Part shown: one piece after another, positions 14,435 to 21,459 of the stretch
How the letters are laid out: each line of letters begins with the position of its first letter
How positions within the stretch are numbered: the stretch's first letter is position 1
DNA from: a virus
DNA: 41,312 nucleotides
Direction: 5' to 3' (one strand)
IMG/VR virus record: IMGVR_UViG_3300009419_001463
Location: 1-41,312 of that record
Position numbers and translations under genes: made by a program
The notes under the pieces: generated by a model
Database searches by the model: none
Seen by the model: the letters and a program-made list of their open reading frames with translations, nothing else
What the model was told of the DNA's origin: nothing

Positions 14435-15028
14435 ATGATTATCTATAAAACTACAAATTTAATTAATGGCAAATTTTATATTGGACAAGATTCAAAAAAT
14501 AATCCAAATTATTTAGGAAGTGGTATGTTATTAAATTCAGCAATTAAAAAATATGGACGATTGAATTTTCATAAAGATATTATTGAATATTGTGCTACTA
14601 AACAAATATTAAATGAACGAGAGATATTTTGGATAACAAAATTAAATCCTGTATATAATATAGCTAAAGGTGGTAATGGTGGCGATACATTAACAAATCA
14701 TCCTAATTATGATTTAATTATTGAAAAGTTAAAACTTCGACCAATTCGAGTTTGGACAGAAAAACAAAAAGACCGTCAACGAGGAAATAATAACCCAGCA
14801 AAACGAATAGATGTACGAAATAAAATTAGTAAATCAAAATTAGGTAAACCTAGACCAGATCAATTAGGCGACTTAAATTCAGCAAAACGTCTAGATGTTA
14901 GGCAAAAAATTAGTTTAAAACTAAAAGGCGTAACTAAAAAGAAAATAAAATGTCCAACATGTAACACAGAAGGACAACCGTCAAATATGCACCGATGGCA
15001 TTTTGACAATTGTAAATTTAAAAAATAA
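14435..15028 (+). CDS. GIY-YIG homing endonuclease with NUMOD3-like repeats and C-terminal zinc finger
   Basis: This 197-residue protein has the GIY-YIG domain at the N-terminus (IYKTTNLINGKFYIG, then YLGSG, NEREIFWI with the catalytic Glu, and NIAKGGNGG). It is followed by helical DNA-binding repeats (NPAKRIDVRNKISKSKLGK and SAKRLDVRQKISLKLKG), which look like a duplicated module. It ends in a finger C173-x2-C176-x12-H189-x3-C193, matching the tail of the HNH enzyme at 3854. It sits 5 nt before the DNA polymerase gene, a common homing site in T4-like phages. A strong AAAGGAG supports the start. Confidence 0.9.
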   Translation: MIIYKTTNLINGKFYIGQDSKNNPNYLGSGMLLNSAIKKYGRLNFHKDIIEYCATKQILNEREIFWITKLNPVYNIAKGGNGGDTLTNHPNYDLIIEKLKLRPIRVWTEKQKDRQRGNNNPAKRIDVRNKISKSKLGKPRPDQLGDLNSAKRLDVRQKISLKLKGVTKKKIKCPTCNTEGQPSNMHRWHFDNCKFKK

Positions 15029-15033
15029 AATAT

Positions 15034-17541
15034 ATGTATCAGGCAATAGGTTACGACAAGAAAGCGGGTATCATGCACGTTTGGGACGATGAATTAGGAC
15101 ATCGCAAATTTCCTTTTCAAGCATATGGATATTTACCAAATTCTACGGGAATGTATCAAGCGCTTGATGGTACACGATTAAATCAAGTACCTGGCAATCA
15201 TCGAGATAATCCTAAATCATATGAATCTGACTTAAATGAAGAAGTTAGGACATTGATTGATTTATATTATGAATCAGATGAACCATCTAAAGGACATAAA
15301 GATTTCTTTTTCGATATTGAAACGGCAAAGGATGAAAATGGGTTTAGTACAATACAAGATGTTCGTACCGCAATTACTTCGATTGCATATTATGATAAAG
15401 CAGGAAAGGATCGACGAGTATTAATTTTAGATGAACAAGGTCGCATTAAAGAACATGAAATACAAGGCGATGGCTATGCAATTGAAATATTCCGCAATGA
15501 AAAAGATCTATTAACTAGATTTATTAATATATTTGCACAAATACAACCAACCGTTATAACAGGATGGAATACGGACGGATATGATGTTCCTTATTTGATG
15601 GGACGATGCAAAAAAGTATTAGGTGCACAAGCAATCAGGAAATTTTCTCCTGCCGGCATAGTAGAACAAAGCAAAACCGGTAAATGGAAGATATTAGGAG
15701 TTTCTAGTTTAGATTACATTAAATTGTATAAAAACTTTACATATACCGAACTACCTAATTATCGATTAGACACAGTTGCTAAAAAAGAATTGGATCGAGG
15801 CAAAGTTGAATATGATGGAGACTTGGATACATTGTTTACTCAGGATATTCATAAATTTGCATATTATAATATGACCGATGTTGATCTTGTTTATGAAATG
15901 GATGAAAAGCTTCAACTTTTGAATTTAGCAAGATCAATTTGTCACAAAGGACATGTCCCATATGAAGATGTATATTACGCATCTAAATATTTGGATGGTG
16001 CTGCTATTGTTGATTTAAAACGCAATGGATTTGTTGCCCCTAACAAGCAATTTAGATTTATTGAAGAAGAAACAATAGCAGATGCATTAGCAGGAGCATA
16101 TGTAATGGCACCTGTACCAGGCCTGTATAAATGGATATATGATTTAGATTTAACTTCATTGTATCCTAGCATCATTATGACTGCAAACATATCTCCAGAA
16201 ACTAAGGTAGCAGTAATAGAAAATTGGAATCAAGAATGCTTATTGAAACAAGAACCACAACAAGTACAATTTATTGATGGAACTTTTGCGCAAGATGTTA
16301 AACAATGGCTAATCGACAAAAATTATTCAGTTGCTAGCAATGGCGCTGTGTATAGAAATGATCAGCGAGGATTCTTACCAACTATTCTAGAAAAATGGTT
16401 TAATGAGCGTGTTATCTTTAAAGATAAGCGTGACACATTCAAATTTGGTACAGAAGAATATAAATTTTATGATGCATTGCAATTAACACAAAAAGTATTG
16501 CTTAATTCATTTTATGGAGTATTAGGACTTAAAACGTTTCGTTTCTATGATTTGGATAATGCAGGTGCAATTACAGCGGTTGGTCAAAGTGTAATAAAAT
16601 TTTCAGCTAAGGTTATTAATAACTATTACAAAAAAGAGTTAGGCGTTGACCACTTTATTAATGCGAGTGGAGACAAAGCAGAATTTGCATTTTACACTGA
16701 TACGGATTCAACCTTTTGTAGCAGTTTGCCATTAATTGAACATAGATTTCCTGGATGTGACATTAATGATGAAACATTTATGATTGAACAAACCAATGCA
16801 ATTGCATCTGAAATACAAACAACGGTTAATACAATGTATGACCAATATGCAAAAGTATTTCATAATACAGATACACATCGATTTCAAATTAAACAGGAAT
16901 ATATTGCAAAATCTGGTTTATGGATTGCCAAGAAAAGATATGCCCAATGGGTTATTTTTAAAGAAGGCAAATCTACGGATAAATTGGATGTAAAAGGATT
17001 GGATGTTGTTAGATCTAGTTTCCCGGAAGATTTCAAAAAGATAATGAAAGAAACATTGTGGTATATCCTTAAAGGAAGAAACAAGCAAGATACCTCGACA
17101 TTGATACATAACTTTAAAAATAACATTAAAAGTTCCAAAGTATTGAATGTAATGAAGAATTCAAGTGTTAAAGAATTATCTAAATATATCAAAGGAAGAA
17201 AACCATTTACAGGTTACATTAAAGGATCAACAGCACACGTAAAAGCCGCAATTAATTTTAATGATTTATTGAGTACATTGACAACGGATATTTTACCTAT
17301 ATCTGACGGAGAAAAGGTAAAATGGGGTTATCTAGTAGGTAATCCGTATGGGTTTGAAACTATTGCATTACGAGGATATTTAGATCCACCTGAAATAGTT
17401 GCATTTGCAGAACAATACATTGATCACAATAAAATGTTCACAGCAGACCTAAGCAACAAGTTCAATGATTTCTATGCAGCAATGAGTTGGGGTGCATTAC
17501 CAGAAAATAACAATGCAAAAAAGTTTTTTAACTTTGGATAA
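15034..17541 (+). CDS. 43: DNA polymerase, family B, T4 gp43 type
   Basis: The 835-residue replicative polymerase carries a 3'-5' exonuclease and a polymerase domain. Exo I is FFDIETA (Asp94, Glu96), Exo II ITGWNTDGYDVPYL, Exo III YNMTDVDLVYEMD. Polymerase motif A is DLDLTSLYPSI (Asp372), motif B KVLLNSFYGVLG starting at Lys487, and motif C YTDTDST (Asp556, Asp558). All catalytic residues are present. T4 gp43 has 898 residues, so this one is slightly compact. The C-terminus does not show an obvious clamp-binding peptide beyond AKKFFNFG, which may serve. It follows the GIY-YIG gene after 5 nt. No intron is seen. Confidence 0.95.
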   Translation: MYQAIGYDKKAGIMHVWDDELGHRKFPFQAYGYLPNSTGMYQALDGTRLNQVPGNHRDNPKSYESDLNEEVRTLIDLYYESDEPSKGHKDFFFDIETAKDENGFSTIQDVRTAITSIAYYDKAGKDRRVLILDEQGRIKEHEIQGDGYAIEIFRNEKDLLTRFINIFAQIQPTVITGWNTDGYDVPYLMGRCKKVLGAQAIRKFSPAGIVEQSKTGKWKILGVSSLDYIKLYKNFTYTELPNYRLDTVAKKELDRGKVEYDGDLDTLFTQDIHKFAYYNMTDVDLVYEMDEKLQLLNLARSICHKGHVPYEDVYYASKYLDGAAIVDLKRNGFVAPNKQFRFIEEETIADALAGAYVMAPVPGLYKWIYDLDLTSLYPSIIMTANISPETKVAVIENWNQECLLKQEPQQVQFIDGTFAQDVKQWLIDKNYSVASNGAVYRNDQRGFLPTILEKWFNERVIFKDKRDTFKFGTEEYKFYDALQLTQKVLLNSFYGVLGLKTFRFYDLDNAGAITAVGQSVIKFSAKVINNYYKKELGVDHFINASGDKAEFAFYTDTDSTFCSSLPLIEHRFPGCDINDETFMIEQTNAIASEIQTTVNTMYDQYAKVFHNTDTHRFQIKQEYIAKSGLWIAKKRYAQWVIFKEGKSTDKLDVKGLDVVRSSFPEDFKKIMKETLWYILKGRNKQDTSTLIHNFKNNIKSSKVLNVMKNSSVKELSKYIKGRKPFTGYIKGSTAHVKAAINFNDLLSTLTTDILPISDGEKVKWGYLVGNPYGFETIALRGYLDPPEIVAFAEQYIDHNKMFTADLSNKFNDFYAAMSWGALPENNNAKKFFNFG

Positions 17542-17542
17542 T

Positions 17543-17574
17543 TAATTGTTTTTTTTTGTGTTATATTTATATGT
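17543..17574 (+). repeat. 32-bp direct repeat copy A, candidate promoter module
   Basis: Identical 32 bases occur here and at 18666-18697: a run of nine T, then GTGTTATATTTATATGT. Both copies stand directly before genes of the leader family (17576 and 18712). The T-run may act as an AT-rich UP-like region and TATATTTATA as a -10. There is no hairpin before the T-run, so a terminator is unlikely. Confidence 0.65.
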
Positions 17575-17575
17575 G

Positions 17576-18661
17576 ATGATAAAATTAAAACATTTACTAT
17601 TAGAAGTTTCATTAGATCAACTAAAAACACAATTTGTTGATACCGGTAAAATTACTGATAGTGAATTTACTGAAATTATTGATTCATCGGGCGGCAAATC
17701 TGCATATGCTACTTGGCTAACCAAACAAGTAGTAAATAAACTTATTAAACCAGAAGATTTATATAAATACAATGCATATTTTAAAGTATTCGATCGCCGT
17801 AAACGAGAATATGTATTTAACGACATCAATCAATATAAAACGCAACAAGACTTAAATTCGTTTATTGTAAAATCAATTGAATTAGCATCACAAGAACAAA
17901 AAGATCCATCTCAACAAAAAGGTATTGCAAAATTTGATAAGTATAAAGAGTTTTTAATAGGATCAGTAGATGGATTCAATGTATACAAGTTACCTAAAAG
18001 ACGTAAAGATTTATATGGGACGTCGTGTGAATTAGGCGCAGGAACTGAATGGTGCACTGCTTCTGGTAACACACAAAAGTACTTTAATTCCTATATTCGG
18101 AAAGGACCTTTATTTATTTTTATCAATCCGAGCTCTAATGAAAAATATCAATTTTCATATGAAACAAATTCGTTTATGGATAAAAACGATATGACTGTCA
18201 GTACAAACATAAATAATTTATTCAAATTTATAGAAAATCAAGAATCACAATATACAGCGCCACTGCAATATAAACTTATATATGATTATAGCGCTATAAC
18301 AGCAGATGATTTAACAGTGGATGGAGATCTAAATTTAACTGGCACACAAATAACATCACTGCCTGATAATTTAACAGTACATGGAAATTTTATTTTGCAG
18401 AACACACAAATAACATCACTGCCTGATAATTTAACAGTGCATGGACTTCTAAGTTTATATAACACCCCAATAACATCACTGCCTGATAATTTAACAGTAA
18501 ACGGCGATCTAGATTTAGACAATACACAAATAACATCACTGCCTGATAATTTAACAGTTAAGGGTTATCTAGTTTTATATAACACCCCAGTATCTAAAAA
18601 ATACACATTAGATCAACTTAATAAATTGCTGCCAGGCCTTAAAGGCCGAATACAAATATAA
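17576..18661 (+). CDS. Leader-family protein 6 with 20-residue leucine-rich-like repeats
   Basis: I start this 361-residue protein at ATG 17576 (MIKLKHLLLEVSLDQ); a TTG at 17546 would lie in the poly-T promoter module. LLLE/V is a possible prohead-protease site. The middle contains a domain with GTSCELGAGTEWCTASGNTQKYFNSYIRKGPLFIFI and KYQFSYETNSFMDKND, which I have seen in phage proteins but cannot name. The C-terminal third has about five units of the form ITSLPDNLTVxGxLxLxNTQ, encoded by 60-bp tandem repeats. Such repeats build a solenoid suited to protein binding. A packaged or structural binding protein is inferred. Confidence 0.78.
   Translation: MIKLKHLLLEVSLDQLKTQFVDTGKITDSEFTEIIDSSGGKSAYATWLTKQVVNKLIKPEDLYKYNAYFKVFDRRKREYVFNDINQYKTQQDLNSFIVKSIELASQEQKDPSQQKGIAKFDKYKEFLIGSVDGFNVYKLPKRRKDLYGTSCELGAGTEWCTASGNTQKYFNSYIRKGPLFIFINPSSNEKYQFSYETNSFMDKNDMTVSTNINNLFKFIENQESQYTAPLQYKLIYDYSAITADDLTVDGDLNLTGTQITSLPDNLTVHGNFILQNTQITSLPDNLTVHGLLSLYNTPITSLPDNLTVNGDLDLDNTQITSLPDNLTVKGYLVLYNTPVSKKYTLDQLNKLLPGLKGRIQI
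18304..18595 (+). repeat. 60-bp tandem repeats encoding 20-residue units
   Basis: About 4.9 copies with an exact 60-bp period lie in frame within the preceding gene. The core TAACATCACTGCCTGATAAT and the following TTAACAGT are identical in four copies (starting 18351, 18411, 18471, 18531), while the remaining 32 bases vary. The near-identity of the cores points to recent duplication or gene conversion, with changes concentrated in the exposed positions of the unit. Confidence 0.9.
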
Positions 18662-18665
18662 AAAA

Positions 18666-18697
18666 TAATTGTTTTTTTTTGTGTTATATTTATATGT
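18666..18697 (+). repeat. 32-bp direct repeat copy B, candidate promoter module
   Basis: Exact copy of 17543-17574, 14 nt before ATG 18712, followed by AAAGG (18703-18707) as a ribosome binding site. It occupies most of the 50-nt gap between two leader genes. Confidence 0.65.
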
Positions 18698-18711
18698 AAA
18701 TAAAGGAACTA

Positions 18712-19146
18712 ATGGCAAAATTAAAAAATATTCTTGCAGAAAATATGCGTAGATTCGGAACTAAGAATTTAAGTGAAGACCATATGGGCGATAGCCATTT
18801 GCAATTTGCCAAAAAGCAAACATATAATAATGTACGTAATGATATTGCGAGTGCAGCTGAAGATTTAGCAGAAGCATTAGATCAACCAAAAATGGAAGAC
18901 CTTCCGGTTGTACAACATGCTATTCAACAATTGAAGCGTTGGACAGATGCAAAGAAGCCAGCACCATATTCGGTATACGCACTAGTTGCTGAAGCTCCTG
19001 CATTGTTAGATAAAATGCAAGCTAAAAGTAAAAATGCGTGGGATGAAATGCGCTCGCATTGGGGTGGTATTATAGATGCAATATCCGACGAAGCTGAAGA
19101 TGAGTATGTTACCGATTTTGCGCCAAGTAATGATGATATGATTTAA
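18712..19146 (+). CDS. Small leader-family protein (candidate internal virion protein) 7
   Basis: This 144-residue protein opens MAKLKNILAENMRRFGTKNLSE and shares NMRRFGTKNLSE exactly with the protein at 1080. Both ILAE/N and NLSE/D fit (L/I)-x-E cleavage. The body is helical and alanine-rich (IASAAEDLAEALDQPKMEDL, YALVAEAPALLDKMQ) with an acidic tail (ISDEAEDEYVTDFAPSNDDM). No known domain is recognised. It is led by the 32-bp module and followed by a strong terminator at 19163-19192, so it is the last gene of its transcript. Confidence 0.78.
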   Translation: MAKLKNILAENMRRFGTKNLSEDHMGDSHLQFAKKQTYNNVRNDIASAAEDLAEALDQPKMEDLPVVQHAIQQLKRWTDAKKPAPYSVYALVAEAPALLDKMQAKSKNAWDEMRSHWGGIIDAISDEAEDEYVTDFAPSNDDMI

Positions 19147-19162
19147 TTAACAATACATATAC

Positions 19163-19192
19163 AAGTGCTAGCAGAAATGTTAGCACTTTTTT
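19163..19192 (+). terminator. Rho-independent terminator
   Basis: Perfect 8-bp stem AAGTGCTA (19163-19170) / TAGCACTT (19181-19188) with a 10-nt loop, followed by T up to 19192. It separates the leader gene at 18712 from the DpdA cassette promoter, which begins 14 nt later. Confidence 0.9.
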
Positions 19193-19205
19193 ACTGTTAT
19201 AAAGG

Positions 19206-19234
19206 TTGGATAATATAGATAAATTTATTATAAT
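19206..19234 (+). promoter_or_regulatory. Promoter of the DpdA cassette, likely leaderless
   Basis: TTGGAT (19206-19211), 17-nt spacer, TATAAT (19229-19234), then ATAGT and ATG 19240. Both hexamers, spacer length and discriminator are identical to the promoter at 26091-26119. It follows a terminator, so it defines a new transcription unit. Confidence 0.7.
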
Positions 19235-19239
19235 ATAGT

Positions 19240-19671
19240 ATGATTGGTTATAAAACACATTGGTACGGCAAAGAAATAGAAGGCCGATACACTGATATCG
19301 AAACATTGTTTATTGCAGATATCAAAGGACTTGACAAAATTGTCAAAGGAAACATTGCTCACATTTATTTTTGTTCTGGGGCAACTCAACAATTAATAGA
19401 CTATGAACAGTTAGATATGATATTCGGAATGATTTCTGATACTAGTTTTGTAACAATTGAAGTTACTCCTGGTATGTTAGAAAAAATACCTCCGATGATT
19501 CGAATTCGTGCACACATCTTATTAATGTTAAATTGTACGGATGCTGCATTGTTAAAACAAACAGATAGCATTAAAGTTGTATATGCAGATTATTCTTTGT
19601 ATTGCACAACGGTGCATAATATGCAACAAGTAACTCCGGATATGTATAAATTTGATAGAGATAAACAATGA
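19240..19671 (+). CDS. Unknown protein, first gene of the DpdA cassette
   Basis: This 143-residue protein is not recognised. It opens MIGYKTHWYGKEIEGRYTDIETLFIADIKGLDKIV, followed by IAHIYFCSGATQQLIDYEQLD and strands separated by helices (VTIEVTPGMLEKIPPMIRIRAHILLML). A mixed alpha/beta fold is likely. There is no signal peptide or cysteine cluster. The start codon lies five bases from a -10 box with no ribosome binding site, so the mRNA is probably leaderless. Its stop overlaps the start of the cytidylyltransferase-like gene by 4 nt. Being first in the cassette suggests it takes part in the same process. Confidence 0.75.
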   Translation: MIGYKTHWYGKEIEGRYTDIETLFIADIKGLDKIVKGNIAHIYFCSGATQQLIDYEQLDMIFGMISDTSFVTIEVTPGMLEKIPPMIRIRAHILLMLNCTDAALLKQTDSIKVVYADYSLYCTTVHNMQQVTPDMYKFDRDKQ

Positions 19672-20069
19672 TAAGAGGAATTATAGCAGGAAACTTTGAT
19701 GTAATACATCCAGGGTACATTGCAATGTTTAATGAATGCAAAAAGCACTGCGATAGATTAATAGTATGTCTACATGAAGATCCATCCATTGAACGACCAG
19801 AAAAACTTAAACCAATTTTACATTGGAGCGATCGAGTAAAGATACTTGATTCACTTGTACAAGTTGATTTTGTATTTCTATATCAAACAGAAGCTGATTT
19901 ATATGAAGCTCTAGTTAAAGGAGAATTTGATGTTAGGTTCTTGGGCGATGATTATGTAGGAAAAACTTATACCGGTTATGAACTAAACATTCCAATTCAT
20001 TACCTTAATAGAGACCATGGATGGTCAACAACTAAATACAAACAATTAATAGCAAACTCATTAAAATGA
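19668..20069 (+). CDS. Cytidylyltransferase-like nucleotidyltransferase (TagD family)
   Basis: This 133-residue protein resembles glycerol-3-phosphate cytidylyltransferase: GNFDVIHPGYIAMFNECKKHCDRLIVCLHED, ERPEKLKPILHWSDRVKILDSLVQVDFV, DVRFLGDDYVGK, and the terminal GWSTTKYK corresponding to ISTTK. Length matches TagD (129). The HxGH motif reads HPGY (residues 14-17), so the second catalytic His is Tyr; activity may be altered. Family members join CTP or ATP to a phosphorylated alcohol. It overlaps both neighbours by 4 nt, linking it to the glycosyltransferase and DpdA-type genes, but its substrate is unknown. Confidence 0.88.
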   Translation: MIRGIIAGNFDVIHPGYIAMFNECKKHCDRLIVCLHEDPSIERPEKLKPILHWSDRVKILDSLVQVDFVFLYQTEADLYEALVKGEFDVRFLGDDYVGKTYTGYELNIPIHYLNRDHGWSTTKYKQLIANSLK

Positions 20070-20416
20070 AATACAGCGTAGTAGTAACATTTAGCATTGA
20101 AGGATTTCATTGCTGGCCTGATGCAAAAGAAATATTTCCAGAAGTAGCATTCTTATCAGATAGACATAGACACATGTTTGGATTCCGTTGTTATGCAAAA
20201 GTAACGCATACGGATAGAGATGAAGAATTTATCATGTTAAATAGAAAGATCCAAAAATTACTTAGAATTGAATTTAGTCGAGAAGAAACGAATGTATTAG
20301 AATTTGATTCAATGTCGTGTGAAATGATTGGAGAATGGCTATTAGTAGCAGTTCCATCTCTTTATAAAGTAGAGGTTTGGGAAGATTGGGAAAATGGTTG
20401 TGTTATTAAACGATAA
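20066..20416 (+). CDS. Second QueD/6-pyruvoyltetrahydropterin synthase-like T-fold protein
   Basis: This 116-residue protein follows the T-fold plan: YSVVVTFSIEGFHCW (metal His15), DRHRHMFGFRCYAKVTHTDRDEEFIMLNRKIQKLL (HxH at 34-36), then SCEMIGEWLLVAVPSLYKVEVWEDWENG, which parallels the QueD ending with its conserved Glu and V-x-V-W-E. The catalytic Cys four residues before HxH is missing (Leu30), so it should not be a normal QueD. It lies two genes upstream of the DpdA-type gene. A deazaguanine-processing step, such as loss of the carboxyl group, is possible; I cannot tell if it belongs to the family named DpdL. Confidence 0.65.
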   Translation: MKYSVVVTFSIEGFHCWPDAKEIFPEVAFLSDRHRHMFGFRCYAKVTHTDRDEEFIMLNRKIQKLLRIEFSREETNVLEFDSMSCEMIGEWLLVAVPSLYKVEVWEDWENGCVIKR

Positions 20417-20427
20417 TTGTAAAAGTT

Positions 20428-21459
20428 ATGAAAATATTTTTAGTAGACCTAGAATCAATACCGACTCGGTATACTTGTGAATGGAAGGCACACGTACCAC
20501 AACTATTGCGTGACAATGGATTTGATGTTCAAGTTATAGAAGGCGAACATACGATCCCAGAAGCCGTCACTCCAGGTGCATTTTTGAACTTCGGTGGTAC
20601 TAACATGTACAAAGCAACACAGCTTCATAAGTTAGCAGAATTGTTTACGAAGGGCGGTATTGAATCAGGAGACCAAATTGTATTTACAGATGCGTGGCAT
20701 CCTGCAATTATCAATGTAAAATACATGAGTGAACTTCTAAATATTCCTGTTGTAATGCACGGACTTTGGCACGCGGGTTCATATGACCCAAATGATTTTT
20801 TAGGTCGGCTCGTAGGAGATAAACCATGGATTAGACACGCTGAACAATCCTTTATTGGAGCACTAGATCATAATTGGTTAGCAACTCAAGCACATTTTGA
20901 TTTAATGCGTAAAACATATGATATCTATTTGGATCAATCATTTGATTGCACCGGGTGGCCAATGGAATATACCCGCAATGTAATTGCAACGGAATTGTTT
21001 GTTAAAAAAGAAAACATCATAGTATTTCCACATAGAATAGCTCCTGAAAAGCGTTTGGATTTATTTGAAGAATTAGCTGCACGACCAGAATTAGCACACT
21101 ATCAATTTTGTGTAGCAATGGATATGAATTTAACCAAAGCAGAATATCACAAATTGCTTCAACGATCCAAATTTGCAGTATCATTTGCAGATCAGGAAAC
21201 ATTGGGAATTTCAATGTATGAATCAGCGTGTGCAGGAGCATGCCCTTTAGTACCTGATCGGTTATCATATACAGAAATGTATGATCCAATGTTTAAATGT
21301 GCTGACAGTGTTGATGACGCTGTTACGGCAATATTAAAATATGAACAACTCGATTTAACGGAAAATGTTGCACAACTAGCAACCAAATTACATAATAAAT
21401 ATTTTTCAGCAACTAGATTAATTAATAAACTAAAAGAATACAATGAACGAACAAGATAA
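20428..21459 (+). CDS. Glycosyltransferase, GT-B fold, in the DpdA cassette
   Basis: This 343-residue protein has a GT4-like C-terminal half: IIVFPHRIAPEKRLDLFEELAARPEL (nucleotide-sugar binding region) and SFADQETLGISMYESACAGACPLVPD with the E-x7-E motif. The N-terminal half contains VFTDAWHPAIINVKYMSELLNIPVVMHGLWHAGSYD, an acceptor-side Rossmann domain. The gene overlaps the DpdA-type gene by 17 nt, suggesting linked translation and function. It might glycosylate a modified base, as T4 does with hydroxymethylcytosine, or act on a surface glycan. The start AAAAGTT-ATG is a common context here. Confidence 0.85.
   Translation: MKIFLVDLESIPTRYTCEWKAHVPQLLRDNGFDVQVIEGEHTIPEAVTPGAFLNFGGTNMYKATQLHKLAELFTKGGIESGDQIVFTDAWHPAIINVKYMSELLNIPVVMHGLWHAGSYDPNDFLGRLVGDKPWIRHAEQSFIGALDHNWLATQAHFDLMRKTYDIYLDQSFDCTGWPMEYTRNVIATELFVKKENIIVFPHRIAPEKRLDLFEELAARPELAHYQFCVAMDMNLTKAEYHKLLQRSKFAVSFADQETLGISMYESACAGACPLVPDRLSYTEMYDPMFKCADSVDDAVTAILKYEQLDLTENVAQLATKLHNKYFSATRLINKLKEYNERTR

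Noticed and set aside
17519-17557. Terminator after the DNA polymerase gene
   Set aside because: The only hairpin is a six-pair AT stem inside the last codons, well separated from the T-run, which is better explained as part of the repeated promoter module.
17546-17575. Upstream TTG start for the repeat protein
   Set aside because: The added residues come from the poly-T promoter module; ATG 17576 restores the shared leader exactly.
18304-18595. CRISPR array
   Set aside because: The 60-bp repeats are in frame within a gene and encode a regular 20-residue unit; no cas genes accompany them, and the Cas4-like nuclease at 26125 has no cas1 neighbour.
19190-19240. tRNA or small RNA gene in gaps between genes
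   Set aside because: Gaps are mostly under 100 nt and AT-rich; no cloverleaf pattern or CCA end was seen there or elsewhere in the window.
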